Below, one piece after another: positions 1-9,196 of a stretch of 64,000 bases of DNA (position 1 is the stretch's first letter; every line of letters begins with the position of its first letter). The DNA is from Hyphomicrobium_B sp052386495 (GTDB taxonomy: Bacteria; Pseudomonadota; Alphaproteobacteria; Rhizobiales; Hyphomicrobiaceae), in the NCBI GenBank assembly GCA_052386495.1, contig JBQTKA010000003.1, positions 124,001 through 188,000 of the forward strand, in the 5' to 3' direction. Made by a program: the position numbers and the translations under genes. The notes under the pieces are model-generated. The model ran no database searches. It was not told the DNA's origin and saw only the letters and a program-made list of their open reading frames with translations.

Positions 1-8
1 CCGTTATC

Positions 9-509
9 ATGCCATTCGGACGCTGGAGATCGGCGTTTCTGGATCAACCAGCAAAGGACGCTCACCGCTTGATCCGATCCACTGCCGAGGGCGCCCGCAA
101 GAGAGCCCCTTCCGCCAAGCTGGCCGCCAAGGCGCCTAGCTCGGCTGCGCTTCTCGCCGAAATCGTCGCCTGGCTCGACGACGCGAAAGCAGAAGACGTC
201 GCCACCATCCCGCTTGAAGGCAAATCATCGCTCGGCGACTACATGGTCGTCGCCACCGGCCGCAATGATCGCCACGTCGGCGCGATCGCCGAACAGTTGC
301 GCGAAAAGATCAAAGCCTCGGGGGAAGCCAGGGTTCGCGTCGAAGGCATGGCGGCGTGCGATTGGGTGTTGATCGACACGGGCGACATCATCGTTCACGT
401 CTTCCGGCCAGAAGTGCGAGAGTTCTACAATCTCGAAAAGATGTGGAAGGCGGAAATTCCGCCGGACGCGTCGAGCGGCGCGACGGGAACCGACCCCTCG
501 CAGCACTGA
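9..509 (+). CDS. rsfS: Ribosomal silencing factor RsfS
   Basis: RsfS binds ribosomal protein uL14 on the 50S subunit and blocks subunit joining, lowering translation under starvation. The core starts near residue 48 (LLAEIVAWLDDAKAEDV) and carries the family's conserved blocks GKSSLGDYMVVATGRNDRHV, a DWVLIDTGDIIVHVF strand, and REFYNLEKMW near the C-terminus. The length of 166 residues includes a low-complexity Ala/Lys-rich N-terminal extension of about 45 residues, common in alphaproteobacterial homologues. No in-frame stop is visible before position 9, so the true start could lie outside the window or further downstream. rlmH follows after 41 bases on the same strand, the usual pairing. Confidence 0.93.
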   Translation: MPFGRWRSAFLDQPAKDAHRLIRSTAEGARKRAPSAKLAAKAPSSAALLAEIVAWLDDAKAEDVATIPLEGKSSLGDYMVVATGRNDRHVGAIAEQLREKIKASGEARVRVEGMAACDWVLIDTGDIIVHVFRPEVREFYNLEKMWKAEIPPDASSGATGTDPSQH

Positions 510-550
510 GCGATGGAGCGCGGCGCAGCCTTGCGCGCTCGTGACGCCAA

Positions 551-1030
551 ATGCGCCTGCTAATTTCAGCCGTCGGCAAACTCAAAGACGTAGAAGAACG
601 CGCCATTTGCGCCCGTTACGCCAAAAGGCTGTCCGGCGCCGGCAAATCCGTGGCGCTCGGTCCGCTCGATTTTGTGGAACTTCCTGAGAGTCGGGCCTCC
701 TCGGCCGCCGAGCGCAAAGACGATGAAGCGCGCCGCCTGATGAAGTCGGCCGACGGCGGTTTCACGATCGCTTTGGATGCGGGCGGCAAACAGTTCGCCA
801 GCGAAGCATTCGCCGCGCTGATCCGCTCGGAGCGCGACGCCGGCGCAAAGTCGATGACGTTCCTGATCGGCGGGCCGGACGGTCACGGCGAGGCCGCGCT
901 GAGGGCCTGCAATATTACACTCTCGCTCGGATTGCTCACGCTGCCGCACGGACTCGCCCGCGTGGTGCTGGCGGAGCAGCTCTACCGAGCGGCCACGATC
1001 CTGTCCGGCCATCCCTATCATCGGGCCTGA
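551..1030 (+). CDS. rlmH: 23S rRNA (pseudouridine1915-N3)-methyltransferase RlmH
   Basis: This SPOUT-class enzyme methylates pseudouridine 1915 in helix 69 of 23S rRNA using SAM. The 159 residues match the family length. Visible signatures are the SAM-binding trefoil-knot segment FLIGGPDGHG (about residues 104-113), LTLPHGLARVVLAEQLYRA, and the invariant C-terminal HPYHR that reaches into the partner active site of the homodimer. It follows rsfS and is followed after 4 bases by a DNA glycosylase gene, so the three genes probably form one transcript. Confidence 0.95.
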   Translation: MRLLISAVGKLKDVEERAICARYAKRLSGAGKSVALGPLDFVELPESRASSAAERKDDEARRLMKSADGGFTIALDAGGKQFASEAFAALIRSERDAGAKSMTFLIGGPDGHGEAALRACNITLSLGLLTLPHGLARVVLAEQLYRAATILSGHPYHRA

Positions 1031-1034
1031 CGCG

Positions 1035-1553
1035 ATGCGGGCCGATACGATCAAAATCGGACTGCGTCCTATCATCGGCGCCGACGCCCGCGTATTGATC
1101 CTCGGAACGCTGCCGGGCGACGAGTCGATCCGCCGTCAGGAATACTATGGCCATCCGCGCAATCACTTCTGGCCGATCATCGCGATGTTGTCCGGCAAAG
1201 ACCCGCCCGAACCGTACGCAGATCGCGTTGCGATGCTCTGCCAATGCAGGCTTGCGCTGTGGGACGTCCTGGCCAGCGCCGAACGCGCGGGCAGCCTCGA
1301 TTCCGCCATCCGACACGGCGCCGCAAACGCAATCTCAGAGTTGCTCGCGCAGCATCCGGGCATCCACACGATCGCGTTCAACGGTCAGGGCGCCGCGAAG
1401 CTCTTTAAGCGCCGCGTCGTCAAGCCAGGCTGCATCGAAGCGGAAAAGTTCGCGTTAATCTCGCTACCGTCGACAAGCCCCGCGTACACAAAAAGTCTTT
1501 CAGACAAGTCGGCAGAGTGGCGGGCGCATCTCGGCACGGCGTTAGCGCCTTGA
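1035..1553 (+). CDS. DNA-deoxyinosine / uracil-type DNA glycosylase (UDG superfamily)
   Basis: A 172-residue member of the uracil-DNA glycosylase superfamily, closest by motif to the hypoxanthine-DNA glycosylase (deoxyinosine glycosylase) group. Seen in the sequence: the catalytic-loop motif GTLPGDESIRRQEYYGHPRN near residue 24, typical of this group, the following FWPII, and the second-loop motif LPSTSPA near residue 140. It would remove deaminated bases in base-excision repair. The start is 4 bases after the rlmH stop, suggesting translational coupling. It lies convergent to the BciB-like gene with only 3 bases between the two stop codons. Substrate preference (hypoxanthine versus uracil) cannot be decided from sequence alone. 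Confidence 0.87.
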   Translation: MRADTIKIGLRPIIGADARVLILGTLPGDESIRRQEYYGHPRNHFWPIIAMLSGKDPPEPYADRVAMLCQCRLALWDVLASAERAGSLDSAIRHGAANAISELLAQHPGIHTIAFNGQGAAKLFKRRVVKPGCIEAEKFALISLPSTSPAYTKSLSDKSAEWRAHLGTALAP

Positions 1554-1556
1554 CGC

Positions 1557-2804
1557 CTACTCGCCATCGCCGCGCGCAATCCCATATGGCGCGACAAGCC
1601 GCCAAACGTGATCCGGAATCATGTGTTTCATCCGCCGCGGATGGGCGCGACGCAGATGCAGCACCGTTTCGATCGCTTTCATCTCGACGCGGGCGCGCGC
1701 AAATTCCAGACCGCGCGGGCCGATTCTGGGCATCAGCCAACCCATGATCGGCCGCATGAAGTTGGGCATGGCGCGCAACGGCAATCCGCCGGCCGCCAGT
1801 TCGACATTTTTTAGGAAGCCGCGGACGGGAGACGCGCGCTTGCCGGCGCTGCCCGGCGCCTCGACGACGATTTCATCGCCAAGCAGCGACAACAACTCCT
1901 CGCCGCGCGCGTTGCGCACGAGCAGCCATTGCCGGCCCTCGCCGCCCATGTAGCCCACTGTGATGTCAGCCAGAACGTTTGTGTAATCGACGCAGGTCCG
2001 GCACGTCATCGGAAAGAAATCGGGCGGCAGCTTCGAAAGCGGCAGCATCAAAAACGGAATTTCCTTTGTCCGTCCGTCAATGAAGCGCAGCTCAACATGA
2101 TAGTCGGCGCGAAATTCGAGATAGGTGATGGTCGAGGGATCTTCCGACAGCAACGCGAGAAACTGATGAAACCTTTCCGTCGTCGTGTTGTCCGAGCACG
2201 GCGTGCCGACGACGTAGATTTTCTCGAATCCGAGTTCCGCCTGCAGGCTGCGGAGCGCATAGACCTGACACGGGATGCCGATGACGGCGATGCGCTTGAC
2301 GCCCTGCGCGCGCGCCGGCTCCAGCAGCGCCAGCAGCGGCGCATACCCCATGCGCATCCCGCGACAGTGCGCCATGCCGTCCGCGCGCGTAACGAGCACC
2401 GGCTTCGGACGCCACGAATCGTCGGGGTCGGGTCCCATCGTCAAAACCGCATCGACAGCGCCGGACTCAAGCAAGCGCTCGCCGAGCCGCGTGGTGATGC
2501 CGGTCCACTGTGCGCCCGGTTTCGGCTCTGCGAGCCTCGCGCGGAGCATCCGCCGGAAGGGGCCGAAGTGGAGCTCGTCGGGCCGCGCAGCATCGCGCGC
2601 GCGGCCGTGCACCTGCGTTTCGAGCGCCGGATAATCGGGCTTGATGAATTGGCAGGCGCGGCCGCAGCGCTTGGGGTCGCTCGATCGCGAAATCCCGCAA
2701 TCGGTGCACAGGTCGCGGGGGACCGCATCGGCGACATCCGGGGTTAGAACCGGCTTGGCGCTCTCTGGCACGACTGCGGCCACGCAATCCCCTCGGTCGA
2801 ACAT
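1557..2804 (-). CDS. BciB-like Fe-S/flavin reductase (FrhB family; divinyl chlorophyllide 8-vinyl reductase homologue)
   Basis: A protein of about 415 residues of the coenzyme F420 hydrogenase/dehydrogenase beta-subunit family. The N-terminus has a ferredoxin-like cysteine cluster (LCTDCGISR, then RCGRAC about ten residues on). This is followed by the FrhB_N region, including GIPCQVYALRSLQ and GTPCSDN, and the FrhB_C region with TCRTCVDYTN and DITVGYMGG. This layout is that of BciB, the ferredoxin-dependent 3,8-divinyl (proto)chlorophyllide a 8-vinyl reductase, and of plant 7-hydroxymethyl chlorophyll reductase. No other bacteriochlorophyll gene is in the window. I chose the ATG at 2804; a GTG at 2822 is also possible, and neither has a strong Shine-Dalgarno sequence. 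The SDR gene lies upstream on the same strand. Confidence 0.75.
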   Translation of the reverse strand: MFDRGDCVAAVVPESAKPVLTPDVADAVPRDLCTDCGISRSSDPKRCGRACQFIKPDYPALETQVHGRARDAARPDELHFGPFRRMLRARLAEPKPGAQWTGITTRLGERLLESGAVDAVLTMGPDPDDSWRPKPVLVTRADGMAHCRGMRMGYAPLLALLEPARAQGVKRIAVIGIPCQVYALRSLQAELGFEKIYVVGTPCSDNTTTERFHQFLALLSEDPSTITYLEFRADYHVELRFIDGRTKEIPFLMLPLSKLPPDFFPMTCRTCVDYTNVLADITVGYMGGEGRQWLLVRNARGEELLSLLGDEIVVEAPGSAGKRASPVRGFLKNVELAAGGLPLRAMPNFMRPIMGWLMPRIGPRGLEFARARVEMKAIETVLHLRRAHPRRMKHMIPDHVWRLVAPYGIARGDGE

Positions 2805-2865
2805 GCCGCGGCATGTGACCACGGATCGGGCTGAGATTCCAGACGGGAGGCGCGGTCCGCCCGCC

Positions 2866-3690
2866 TCAGAACTTGCGGGAGAAGTATTCCGACGCGCTCG
2901 GCGGCAAAAGCCGCTGAAAGCCGGCGGCGAGGTAGGTCGGAATCGTCACATAGTAGCGACGCTTCGGCCGCCGGCTCTCGACCGCGTGGATCAGCTTCTT
3001 GGTGACGGCGGACGGCTCCATCTTGAAAATCGACTGGCCGCCGGCTTTCAGCGCCTCGATCCGCAGTTGGTAAACCTCCCGATGGGCCGACCCCTCGATG
3101 TCGATGTTCTGCTGGAATTTCGCCAAGGCCGTCTCCACGAAGCGCGATCGGATCGGGCCGGGCTCGATCAGGGATACGCCGATCCCCGTCCCCGCCAGTT
3201 CGAGCCGCATGGCGTTGGTCAGCGCTTCGAGCGCGTGTTTCGACGCGCAGTAGGGTCCGCGATAGGCCGTCGCGACAAATCCCAGGATCGAAGAGCATTG
3301 AACGATGCGCCCGAAGCCGTTCCGGCGCATCGCGGGGATGACGCGCCGCGTCAGATCGTGCGTGCCGATGACGTTGACCTCGAGCTGCCTGCGCAGCAGG
3401 TCCGGCGTCACGTCTTCTACGGCGCCGGGCTGGCCGTACGCGGCGTTCGAAAAGATGGCGTTGAGCTTCCCGTTCGTGAGGTCGAGAGCCGCGTCCGCGC
3501 ACGCTGCGATCGATTTGGCGTCGGCCAGTTCAAGATGGACCGCGTCGACGCCTTCTTCGCGCTTCAATCTTTCCAAGTCTTCCGGCCGCCGCGCCGTCGC
3601 GATGACGCGCCAGCCGCGCGCCTTCATCGTACGGGCGGCGTCGAGCCCGATGCCCGATGAGCAACCGGTGATGAGGATCGAGCGGTTCAT
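2866..3690 (-). CDS. Short-chain dehydrogenase/reductase (classical SDR)
   Basis: A 274-residue NAD(P)-dependent oxidoreductase. The start is the ATG at 3690, because the Rossmann motif TGCSSGIG begins only seven residues later. The NAG-like element is SNAAYG, and the catalytic set is Ser in CSSILGF with Tyr and Lys in YCASK. IEPGPIRS follows as the substrate-loop motif. The C-terminal extension (KRRYYVTIPTYLAAGFQRLLP) resembles the 17-beta-HSD/retinol-dehydrogenase-like SDR branch. The BciB-like gene is 61 bases downstream on the same strand, but a functional link is only a guess. The substrate is unknown. Confidence 0.88.
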   Translation of the reverse strand: MNRSILITGCSSGIGLDAARTMKARGWRVIATARRPEDLERLKREEGVDAVHLELADAKSIAACADAALDLTNGKLNAIFSNAAYGQPGAVEDVTPDLLRRQLEVNVIGTHDLTRRVIPAMRRNGFGRIVQCSSILGFVATAYRGPYCASKHALEALTNAMRLELAGTGIGVSLIEPGPIRSRFVETALAKFQQNIDIEGSAHREVYQLRIEALKAGGQSIFKMEPSAVTKKLIHAVESRRPKRRYYVTIPTYLAAGFQRLLPPSASEYFSRKF

Positions 3691-3808
3691 GCGTGACGGC
3701 TTACCTTCAATTCGCTTCGCGCGACAGTGACTGTCGATTACCACGCCGCAGCGGCGGGGCTGGGCCGACTTAAGTCGAATTTGAGGACGGCGAGAGACGA
3801 GAAATCGA

Positions 3809-4198
3809 TCATCGCACGAGAACGGCGACCGCAGCGCCCGAGGCGTCCTTGAGCGTCAACGTTCCCTCGCTCAGATCGAATGACTTGGCGGCTTCGAGCG
3901 GGGCGATGAACGCTTCTTCCGTCTCCATCTTGCCGTCGCAGAACATGCGCGTCGCAATCAGGGGTCCGAACTTAACGTCGCCGCCTGAAATGACGGCAGG
4001 TCCCGCGATGCGATTGCAGCCGCCCGTGCCGGACAACCGCGCGTCCTCGATTGAAATCGACACCCCGCGCACCGGCTTGCCGCCGACGTCCGTCGCCGAC
4101 CATGCGCCGCTGATGTCCTGCGCCTGACTTGAACAGGCCGACATTGTGATCCCCGCCAACGCGACAAGCGCGAACTTCGCTGATCGCCATCGCGTCAT
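3809..4198 (-). CDS. META-domain (HslJ-like) lipoprotein
   Basis: A 129-residue envelope protein. The N-terminal signal ends in a lipobox (ITMSAC, Cys near residue 22), so it should be lipid-anchored. The rest is one META domain, recognised by GTGGCNR, the FGPLIATRMFCDG segment and a conserved acidic pair (ETEEAF). META domains occur in HslJ and other outer-membrane or periplasmic proteins of poorly defined role. The start codon begins one base after the stop of the methylsuccinyl-CoA dehydrogenase gene on the same strand, so translation is very likely coupled. Confidence 0.85.
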   Translation of the reverse strand: MTRWRSAKFALVALAGITMSACSSQAQDISGAWSATDVGGKPVRGVSISIEDARLSGTGGCNRIAGPAVISGGDVKFGPLIATRMFCDGKMETEEAFIAPLEAAKSFDLSEGTLTLKDASGAAVAVLVR

Positions 4199-4199
4199 G

Positions 4200-5879
4200 T
4201 CAGTTCGCGCCTTCTAGCAGACGGCGCGCAATGACTTGCGCCTGGATCTCGGCCGCGCCCTCGAAGATGTTGAGGATGCGCGCGTCGCAGAGAACGCGGC
4301 TGATCGGATATTCGAGCGCGAAGCCGTTGCCGCCGTGAATCTGCAGGGCGTTGTCGGCGTTGGCCCACGCGACGCGAGCGCCCAGCAACTTCGCCATGCC
4401 GGCTTCGAGGTCGCAGCGCCGGCCTTGATCCTTTTCACGCGCAGCGAAATATGTGAGCTGCCGCGCGATCATCGTTTCGACCCCCATCATTACGACTTTG
4501 TTGCGCACGCGCGGGAATTCATAGATCGGCTTGCCGAACTGCACCCGGTCGAGCGCATACTTGAGGCCGAGGTCCATCGCGCACTGCGCCACGCCGACGG
4601 CGCGGGCCGCCGTCTGGATGCGGGCGCCCTCGAACGTCGCCATCAACGCCTTGAAGCCCTGCCCTTCGGCGCCGCCAAGCAAATTTTCCGCCGGCACTTC
4701 GAAGTCGTCGAAGGAAATGTCGTATTCCTTCATGCCGCGATAGCCAAGAACCTCAATCTCGCCGCCCGTCATGCCCCTCGCGGGAAACGGCTCGTCGTCC
4801 GAGCCGCGCGGCTTTTCGCAAAGGAACATCGAGAGACCCTTGTAACCGGCCTCCTTGGGATTGGTTCGGGCGAGCACCGTCATCACGTCGGCGCGGACGG
4901 GATGCGTGATCCACGTCTTCTGCCCCGTGATCTTGTAGACCTCGCCGGATTTGACCGCGCGCGTCTTGAGCGACGCCAGGTCAGACCCGGTGTTCGGCTC
5001 GGTGAAAACGGCGGTCGGCAGCGTCTCGCCCGAGGCGATCTTCGGCAGGTATTTCTGCTTCTGCTCCGGCGTGCCGTTGTGCAGGATCAGTTCGCCGGCG
5101 ATCTCGGCGCGGGTGCCAAGCGACCCGACGCCAATGTAACCGCGCGACAGCTCTTCGGACGCAACGCACATTGCCTCCTTGCCAAGCCCCATGCCGCCGA
5201 ATTCTTCCGGCAGCGAGAGGCCGAACACGCCGAGCTCGGCGAGCTTGGCGATGACGTCGAGCGGAATGTATTCATTGTGCAGATGCCATTCGTGGGCGTG
5301 CGGATAGACCTCGTCGAGGCAGAAGCGTCGCATCAGTTCTTGAATCTGCGCGTGCGTTTCGTCGAGCCCTGTGTCGCCGAACGTCATCGCGTCGGGCTGC
5401 GCAGCGATCAGCTGTGCAAGCCGCGCCTTGACGGCTTCCGATCCGCCCTCCTGCACGAGATCGGCGACCGAATCTTCGAAGCGGCGAAGCTCGGACTTCG
5501 AGACGCCGAGCTGCTCGGCGCGGATGATCTCGACTTGGCTCATCGGTATGCCGCCGCCGATCTGCGCCAGATACTCCGCGAACCCAGCCGCGAGCAGCAG
5601 TTGCTCAAATTCGCCGAGGCGCCCTTCGCTCGATCCCCGCAAGGCCCACTGTTGCATTTGGCGCAGGCCTTCGACGGTGGTCGCGAGCCATGCGAGGCCG
5701 TGCGCCGCGTGCTGCGCGTTATCCATTCCGCCGGCTTCTTGAATCTTGATGCGCACGCCCGCTTTAGCCGCCTGCAGCACGCGATCAGCAGCCGCGACCG
5801 CTTCCGCGCAGCGCTCAATCAACTTGGCCGGGCCCGCGGCCAGGATATTCGGCTCGGCCTTCAGCGGCGCTACAGACAT
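4200..5879 (-). CDS. mcd: (2S)-Methylsuccinyl-CoA dehydrogenase (acyl-CoA dehydrogenase family)
   Basis: A 559-residue FAD-dependent acyl-CoA dehydrogenase that should oxidise methylsuccinyl-CoA to mesaconyl-CoA in the ethylmalonyl-CoA pathway. Ordinary family members have about 380 residues. Here an N-terminal domain of some 160 residues precedes the catalytic core, which is typical of Mcd. Core motifs include FTEPNTGSDLASLKT, ITGQKTWIT, RVQFGKPI and, near the C-terminus, IHGGNGFALEYP followed by the IFEGAAEIQ segment that closes the active site. The ATG at 5879 is preceded by AAGGAG at good spacing, so an upstream in-frame extension is rejected. The nearby ccr and ecm genes support the assignment. 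Confidence 0.88.
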   Translation of the reverse strand: MSVAPLKAEPNILAAGPAKLIERCAEAVAAADRVLQAAKAGVRIKIQEAGGMDNAQHAAHGLAWLATTVEGLRQMQQWALRGSSEGRLGEFEQLLLAAGFAEYLAQIGGGIPMSQVEIIRAEQLGVSKSELRRFEDSVADLVQEGGSEAVKARLAQLIAAQPDAMTFGDTGLDETHAQIQELMRRFCLDEVYPHAHEWHLHNEYIPLDVIAKLAELGVFGLSLPEEFGGMGLGKEAMCVASEELSRGYIGVGSLGTRAEIAGELILHNGTPEQKQKYLPKIASGETLPTAVFTEPNTGSDLASLKTRAVKSGEVYKITGQKTWITHPVRADVMTVLARTNPKEAGYKGLSMFLCEKPRGSDDEPFPARGMTGGEIEVLGYRGMKEYDISFDDFEVPAENLLGGAEGQGFKALMATFEGARIQTAARAVGVAQCAMDLGLKYALDRVQFGKPIYEFPRVRNKVVMMGVETMIARQLTYFAAREKDQGRRCDLEAGMAKLLGARVAWANADNALQIHGGNGFALEYPISRVLCDARILNIFEGAAEIQAQVIARRLLEGAN

Positions 5880-6180
5880 CGAATTCTCCTTAAGGACATT
5901 TGGCGCCGGCGCCGGATCGGCGGCCAAGCGAAGGGGGATGCGGCAATTTAGACGTCTGAGGCGGCTTCGCAACCGCCGGGCCGCGCGACCAAACGCGCGC
6001 CCGGGACGCTTGCGCGCCCAACTTATGCGCGTCGCCGGAGCGCTCGGATCACCCTCCCGAAATGCGCGGAGCGTCGCGCCGTTAAGGCTGAGGTCGCTGT
6101 CCGACGTCTTATGGACGCCCGGCGGGCGAACGACTAGGGTCCGCGCCGGCGGTTGGACGCCGACGAGATGGACGAGCAGC

Positions 6181-7062
6181 ATGAAGCGCATCCGCGCGGT
6201 CTTTGACGCCTTGTACCAAGTGTACGAGCATTCAGGCTTCGCGCTTGCCGGCGCCGTGGCGTTCTCCTTCGTCGTCTCACTGTTTCCGTTCTGCATCTTT
6301 CTCGGCGCGCTGTCGGGCGTCTTCGGTGGTCGCGAACTCGCCGATCAGGCCATCAAGCAGGTCTTCGACATCCTGCCAGAGCCGGTCGCCAATGGGCTGG
6401 CGCCGGAGATCAACGCGATCATGGGATCGAGCCGCATCGACCTGCTGACGGCCAGCGGATTCTTGGCGCTTTTCTTCGCCACGAGCGCCATCGAGACGAT
6501 GCGCGCGGCCCTCAACGGCGCTTACCGCGTGCATGAAACGCGGGCTTATCCCGTCTGCCTTCTGATCAGCATGTTGTTCGTGTTCGTCAGCGCCGTGAGC
6601 GTGCTTGTGATGACATGGGCCGTCGTCGTCGGGCCAGGGCTGGCGGCGCGCTTCCAAACAGAGTGGGTCCGCGATTTTCTGAGCGCGAACTGGCTCGACT
6701 CAAGCTGGCTGGGGCCCTGGATACGCTACGCGCTCGCCGCCGCGGTTATCGCCGTTCAGCTCTTTGCCTTTCACTTGTGGCTGGCGGCGGGCCGGCGGCG
6801 CTATCAGGACGTGTGGCCGGGCGTCGCCCTGTCGATCGCGCTGTGGCTGGCGCTGGCGGCGCTTTGGTCGCGTTATCTCGCCATCACCAACTATTCGCTG
6901 TTCTACGCCGGCCTATCGCAGCTGATGGTGGCGATGATCTTCTTCCAGTTCACCGCGATCGCCATCATTCTCGGCGCCGAACTCAACCGCGGCATCATCG
7001 AAGTCAAACGGATGCGCCGCGAATCCGAGGCTTTGGACGGAATGGCGTCGCCAGGCGCGTAA
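6181..7062 (+). CDS. YihY/BrkB-family inner-membrane protein
   Basis: A 293-residue polytopic membrane protein of the YihY/virulence-factor BrkB family (once misannotated as RNase BN). About six hydrophobic segments are visible: residues near 20-40, 95-115, 120-150, 180-205, 210-230 and 245-270. The family-typical ALAGAVAFSFVVSLFPF opens the first segment, and SLFYAGLSQLMVAMIFF with a GAELN motif lies in the last. The ATG at 6181 follows GGACGAG; longer in-frame versions start in the divergent mcd promoter region and are unlikely. The role is unknown. It converges on ccr with 36 bases between the stops. Confidence 0.87.
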   Translation: MKRIRAVFDALYQVYEHSGFALAGAVAFSFVVSLFPFCIFLGALSGVFGGRELADQAIKQVFDILPEPVANGLAPEINAIMGSSRIDLLTASGFLALFFATSAIETMRAALNGAYRVHETRAYPVCLLISMLFVFVSAVSVLVMTWAVVVGPGLAARFQTEWVRDFLSANWLDSSWLGPWIRYALAAAVIAVQLFAFHLWLAAGRRRYQDVWPGVALSIALWLALAALWSRYLAITNYSLFYAGLSQLMVAMIFFQFTAIAIILGAELNRGIIEVKRMRRESEALDGMASPGA

Positions 7063-7098
7063 AGTCGCCACGCCTACGCTTTTTCCGCTCGGCTTGAC

Positions 7099-8415
7099 TT
7101 AAGCGCGGCGAGCGCGCGCCTCAACGCAATCTTCGACGGTTCTGAGACCCGTCGTCGGCGCCGTGACAAGCACGGCCATGTTGCCGGGTTTGTGCTCGTT
7201 GCGCATCATGCGCATGTGCGCTTTCGGTATCTGCTCCCACGCAAACACTTCCGACATGCAGGGATCGATGCGCCGCTCGATCACGAGCTTATTGGCCTGC
7301 GACGCCTGGGCCAAATTGGCGAAGTGCGAGCCCTGAACGCGCTTCTGGTGCATCCACAGATATCGGGCGTCCATCGTCAGATTGTAGCCCGTGGTGCCGG
7401 CGCAAATGACAACCATGCCGCCGCGCTTCACCACCTGAACCGACACCGGGATCGTCGTCTCGCCCGGATGTTCGAACACGCAATCGACGTTGACGCCCTT
7501 ACCCGTCGTCTCCCAGATCGCCGCGCCGAATTTGCGCATCTCTTTGAGCCACTCGTGGTACTCGGGCGAGTTCACTTTGGGCAGTTGACCCCAGCAATTG
7601 AACTTTTTGCGGTTGATGACGCCCTTGGCGCCGAGCTGACGCACGAAGTCGAACTTGTCGTCTTCGGAAACGACGCCGATCGCGTTGGCGCCCGACGTTG
7701 CGCAGAGCTGCACCGCGAAGGCGCCGAGGCCGCCCGATGCGCCCCAAACAAGCACGTTGTGGCCCGGACGCAGCACGTGCGGACGATGCCCGAACAGCAT
7801 GCGATAGGCCGTGGCGAGCGTCAGCGTGTAGCAGGCCGCCTCTTCCCAGGTCAGATGCTTCGGACGCTCGAGCAACTGGCGGTCCTGCACGCGGCAGAAT
7901 TGCGCGAAAGACCCGTCGGGCGTCTCGTAGCCCCAAATGCGCTGGCTCGGCGAAAACATCGGATCGCCGCCGTTGCACTCTTCGTCGTCGCCGTCGTCCT
8001 GATTGCAATGAATGACGACCTCGTCGCCGACTTTCCAGCGCTTGACCTTCGAGCCGACCGCCCAGACGATCCCGGACGCGTCCGATCCGGCGACGTGATA
8101 GGGCTGCTTGTGAACGTCGAACATCGAAATCGGCTTGCCGAGCGACGCCCAAACGCCGTTGTAATTGACGCCCGCCGCCATCACGAGAACGAGCACGTCG
8201 TGGCTGTCGAGCTGCCACGTCGGCACGACCTCGACCTGCATGGCTTGATCGGGCTCGCCTTCGCGTTCCTTGCGAATGCACCACGCGTACATGCTCTTCG
8301 GAACGTGGCCGAGCGGCGGAATCTCACCGATCTCGTAGAGGTCTTTCTTCTCCGCTTCCCACGAAAGAGCGGGTGTTGCCTGCTCTCGCTTGACCGCCGC
8401 GTTCTGGCTCGACAT
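7099..8415 (-). CDS. ccr: Crotonyl-CoA carboxylase/reductase
   Basis: Ccr reductively carboxylates crotonyl-CoA to (2S)-ethylmalonyl-CoA with NADPH and CO2, the defining reaction of the ethylmalonyl-CoA pathway. The 438 residues fit the family. It belongs to the medium-chain dehydrogenase superfamily: a GroES-like N-half with VMAAGVNYNGVWASLGKP, then a nucleotide-binding fold with VWGASGGLGAFAVQL. Further family blocks are VNVDCVFEHPGE and the MHQKRVQGSHFAN segment containing the substrate-pocket His. I chose the ATG at 8415, which has GGGAGAA upstream. The C-terminus ends in short Arg/Ala-rich sequence. The ecm and mcd genes lie within 4 kb on either side. Confidence 0.95.
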   Translation of the reverse strand: MSSQNAAVKREQATPALSWEAEKKDLYEIGEIPPLGHVPKSMYAWCIRKEREGEPDQAMQVEVVPTWQLDSHDVLVLVMAAGVNYNGVWASLGKPISMFDVHKQPYHVAGSDASGIVWAVGSKVKRWKVGDEVVIHCNQDDGDDEECNGGDPMFSPSQRIWGYETPDGSFAQFCRVQDRQLLERPKHLTWEEAACYTLTLATAYRMLFGHRPHVLRPGHNVLVWGASGGLGAFAVQLCATSGANAIGVVSEDDKFDFVRQLGAKGVINRKKFNCWGQLPKVNSPEYHEWLKEMRKFGAAIWETTGKGVNVDCVFEHPGETTIPVSVQVVKRGGMVVICAGTTGYNLTMDARYLWMHQKRVQGSHFANLAQASQANKLVIERRIDPCMSEVFAWEQIPKAHMRMMRNEHKPGNMAVLVTAPTTGLRTVEDCVEARARRA

Positions 8416-8675
8416 TGCGATTGGTTCTCCCGCGCCGACCCCCCGGTCGAGGGCCCCGTCATACCGTTGTTTTGGCTTGATGCAAGGCGTCTGCGTCACC
8501 CTGTTAGCTCTTTATCAAGCACGTTTTCGCTAGGCAATGAAGGGGGATGGGGGGTCGTGACGGGCGCCTCAATATGTCCTTAACCGCGATTGGCTATAGG
8601 TGATCCGATTGACCTTCGGCCGCGGTCGATCCGGGGAGCCGTCCGGAAGGCGCGGTTCGAGCGTGCGAGGACCCC

Positions 8676-9032
8676 ATGTGGGATGCCTTTCAAGAACTGA
8701 CGAACGTGTCGACCTTTACCTGGGCTGCGCTCCTGCTGATGACTGGCAGCATCTGCTGGTTCCTCAAGGAGATCGTCGGCGCACCCGGCTTGGCCATGCT
8801 TTTCGCCCCGTTCATTATGCTGGGGGGACTGCTCTCAACGCACCTCTTTAGTGACGCGTCGATCCTGCTCAGCCCTGACAAGAACACGAACGCCACGTCC
8901 ACCGCGGCGATCGGCATCTTTGGCGCGTTGATCGCCATGATTGTCGTCTATTGCGTCTGGGCGCGCATTTCGGAGGCCCGCGTCAAAGCCCGCAAGGTGC
9001 CTGACGCCCTCTCCGACCCGTCAGCGCGCTGA
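8676..9032 (+). CDS. Small three-pass membrane protein of unknown function
   Basis: A 118-residue protein with three predicted membrane segments at about residues 13-33, 36-58 and 80-100, and a basic C-terminal tail (ARISEARVKARK). The ATG at 8676 is preceded by AGGA. I do not recognise a family. It sits alone between ccr (divergent) and ecm (same strand, 164 bases downstream), so a link to the ethylmalonyl-CoA genes is possible but unproven. Confidence 0.7.
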   Translation: MWDAFQELTNVSTFTWAALLLMTGSICWFLKEIVGAPGLAMLFAPFIMLGGLLSTHLFSDASILLSPDKNTNATSTAAIGIFGALIAMIVVYCVWARISEARVKARKVPDALSDPSAR

Positions 9033-9196
9033 CGCAGCGACGCGGCAACGACCGGCCTCCCACACAACTCCCTCGCCTCATCCGGCGACGCGCGCGGCCC
9101 CCGCAATCGCGGCGATCCGCCATTTTGCGTTGCGGCTGACCCGCGATAGCTTAGAACCCAGCGACAGCGCGCCGCCACGCCAGCCGGAATGCATCC

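Noticed and set aside
5880..6296. N-terminal extension of the methylsuccinyl-CoA dehydrogenase frame
   Set aside because: Arg/Pro-rich sequence antisense to the yihY leader; AAGGAG and ATG at 5879 mark the real start.
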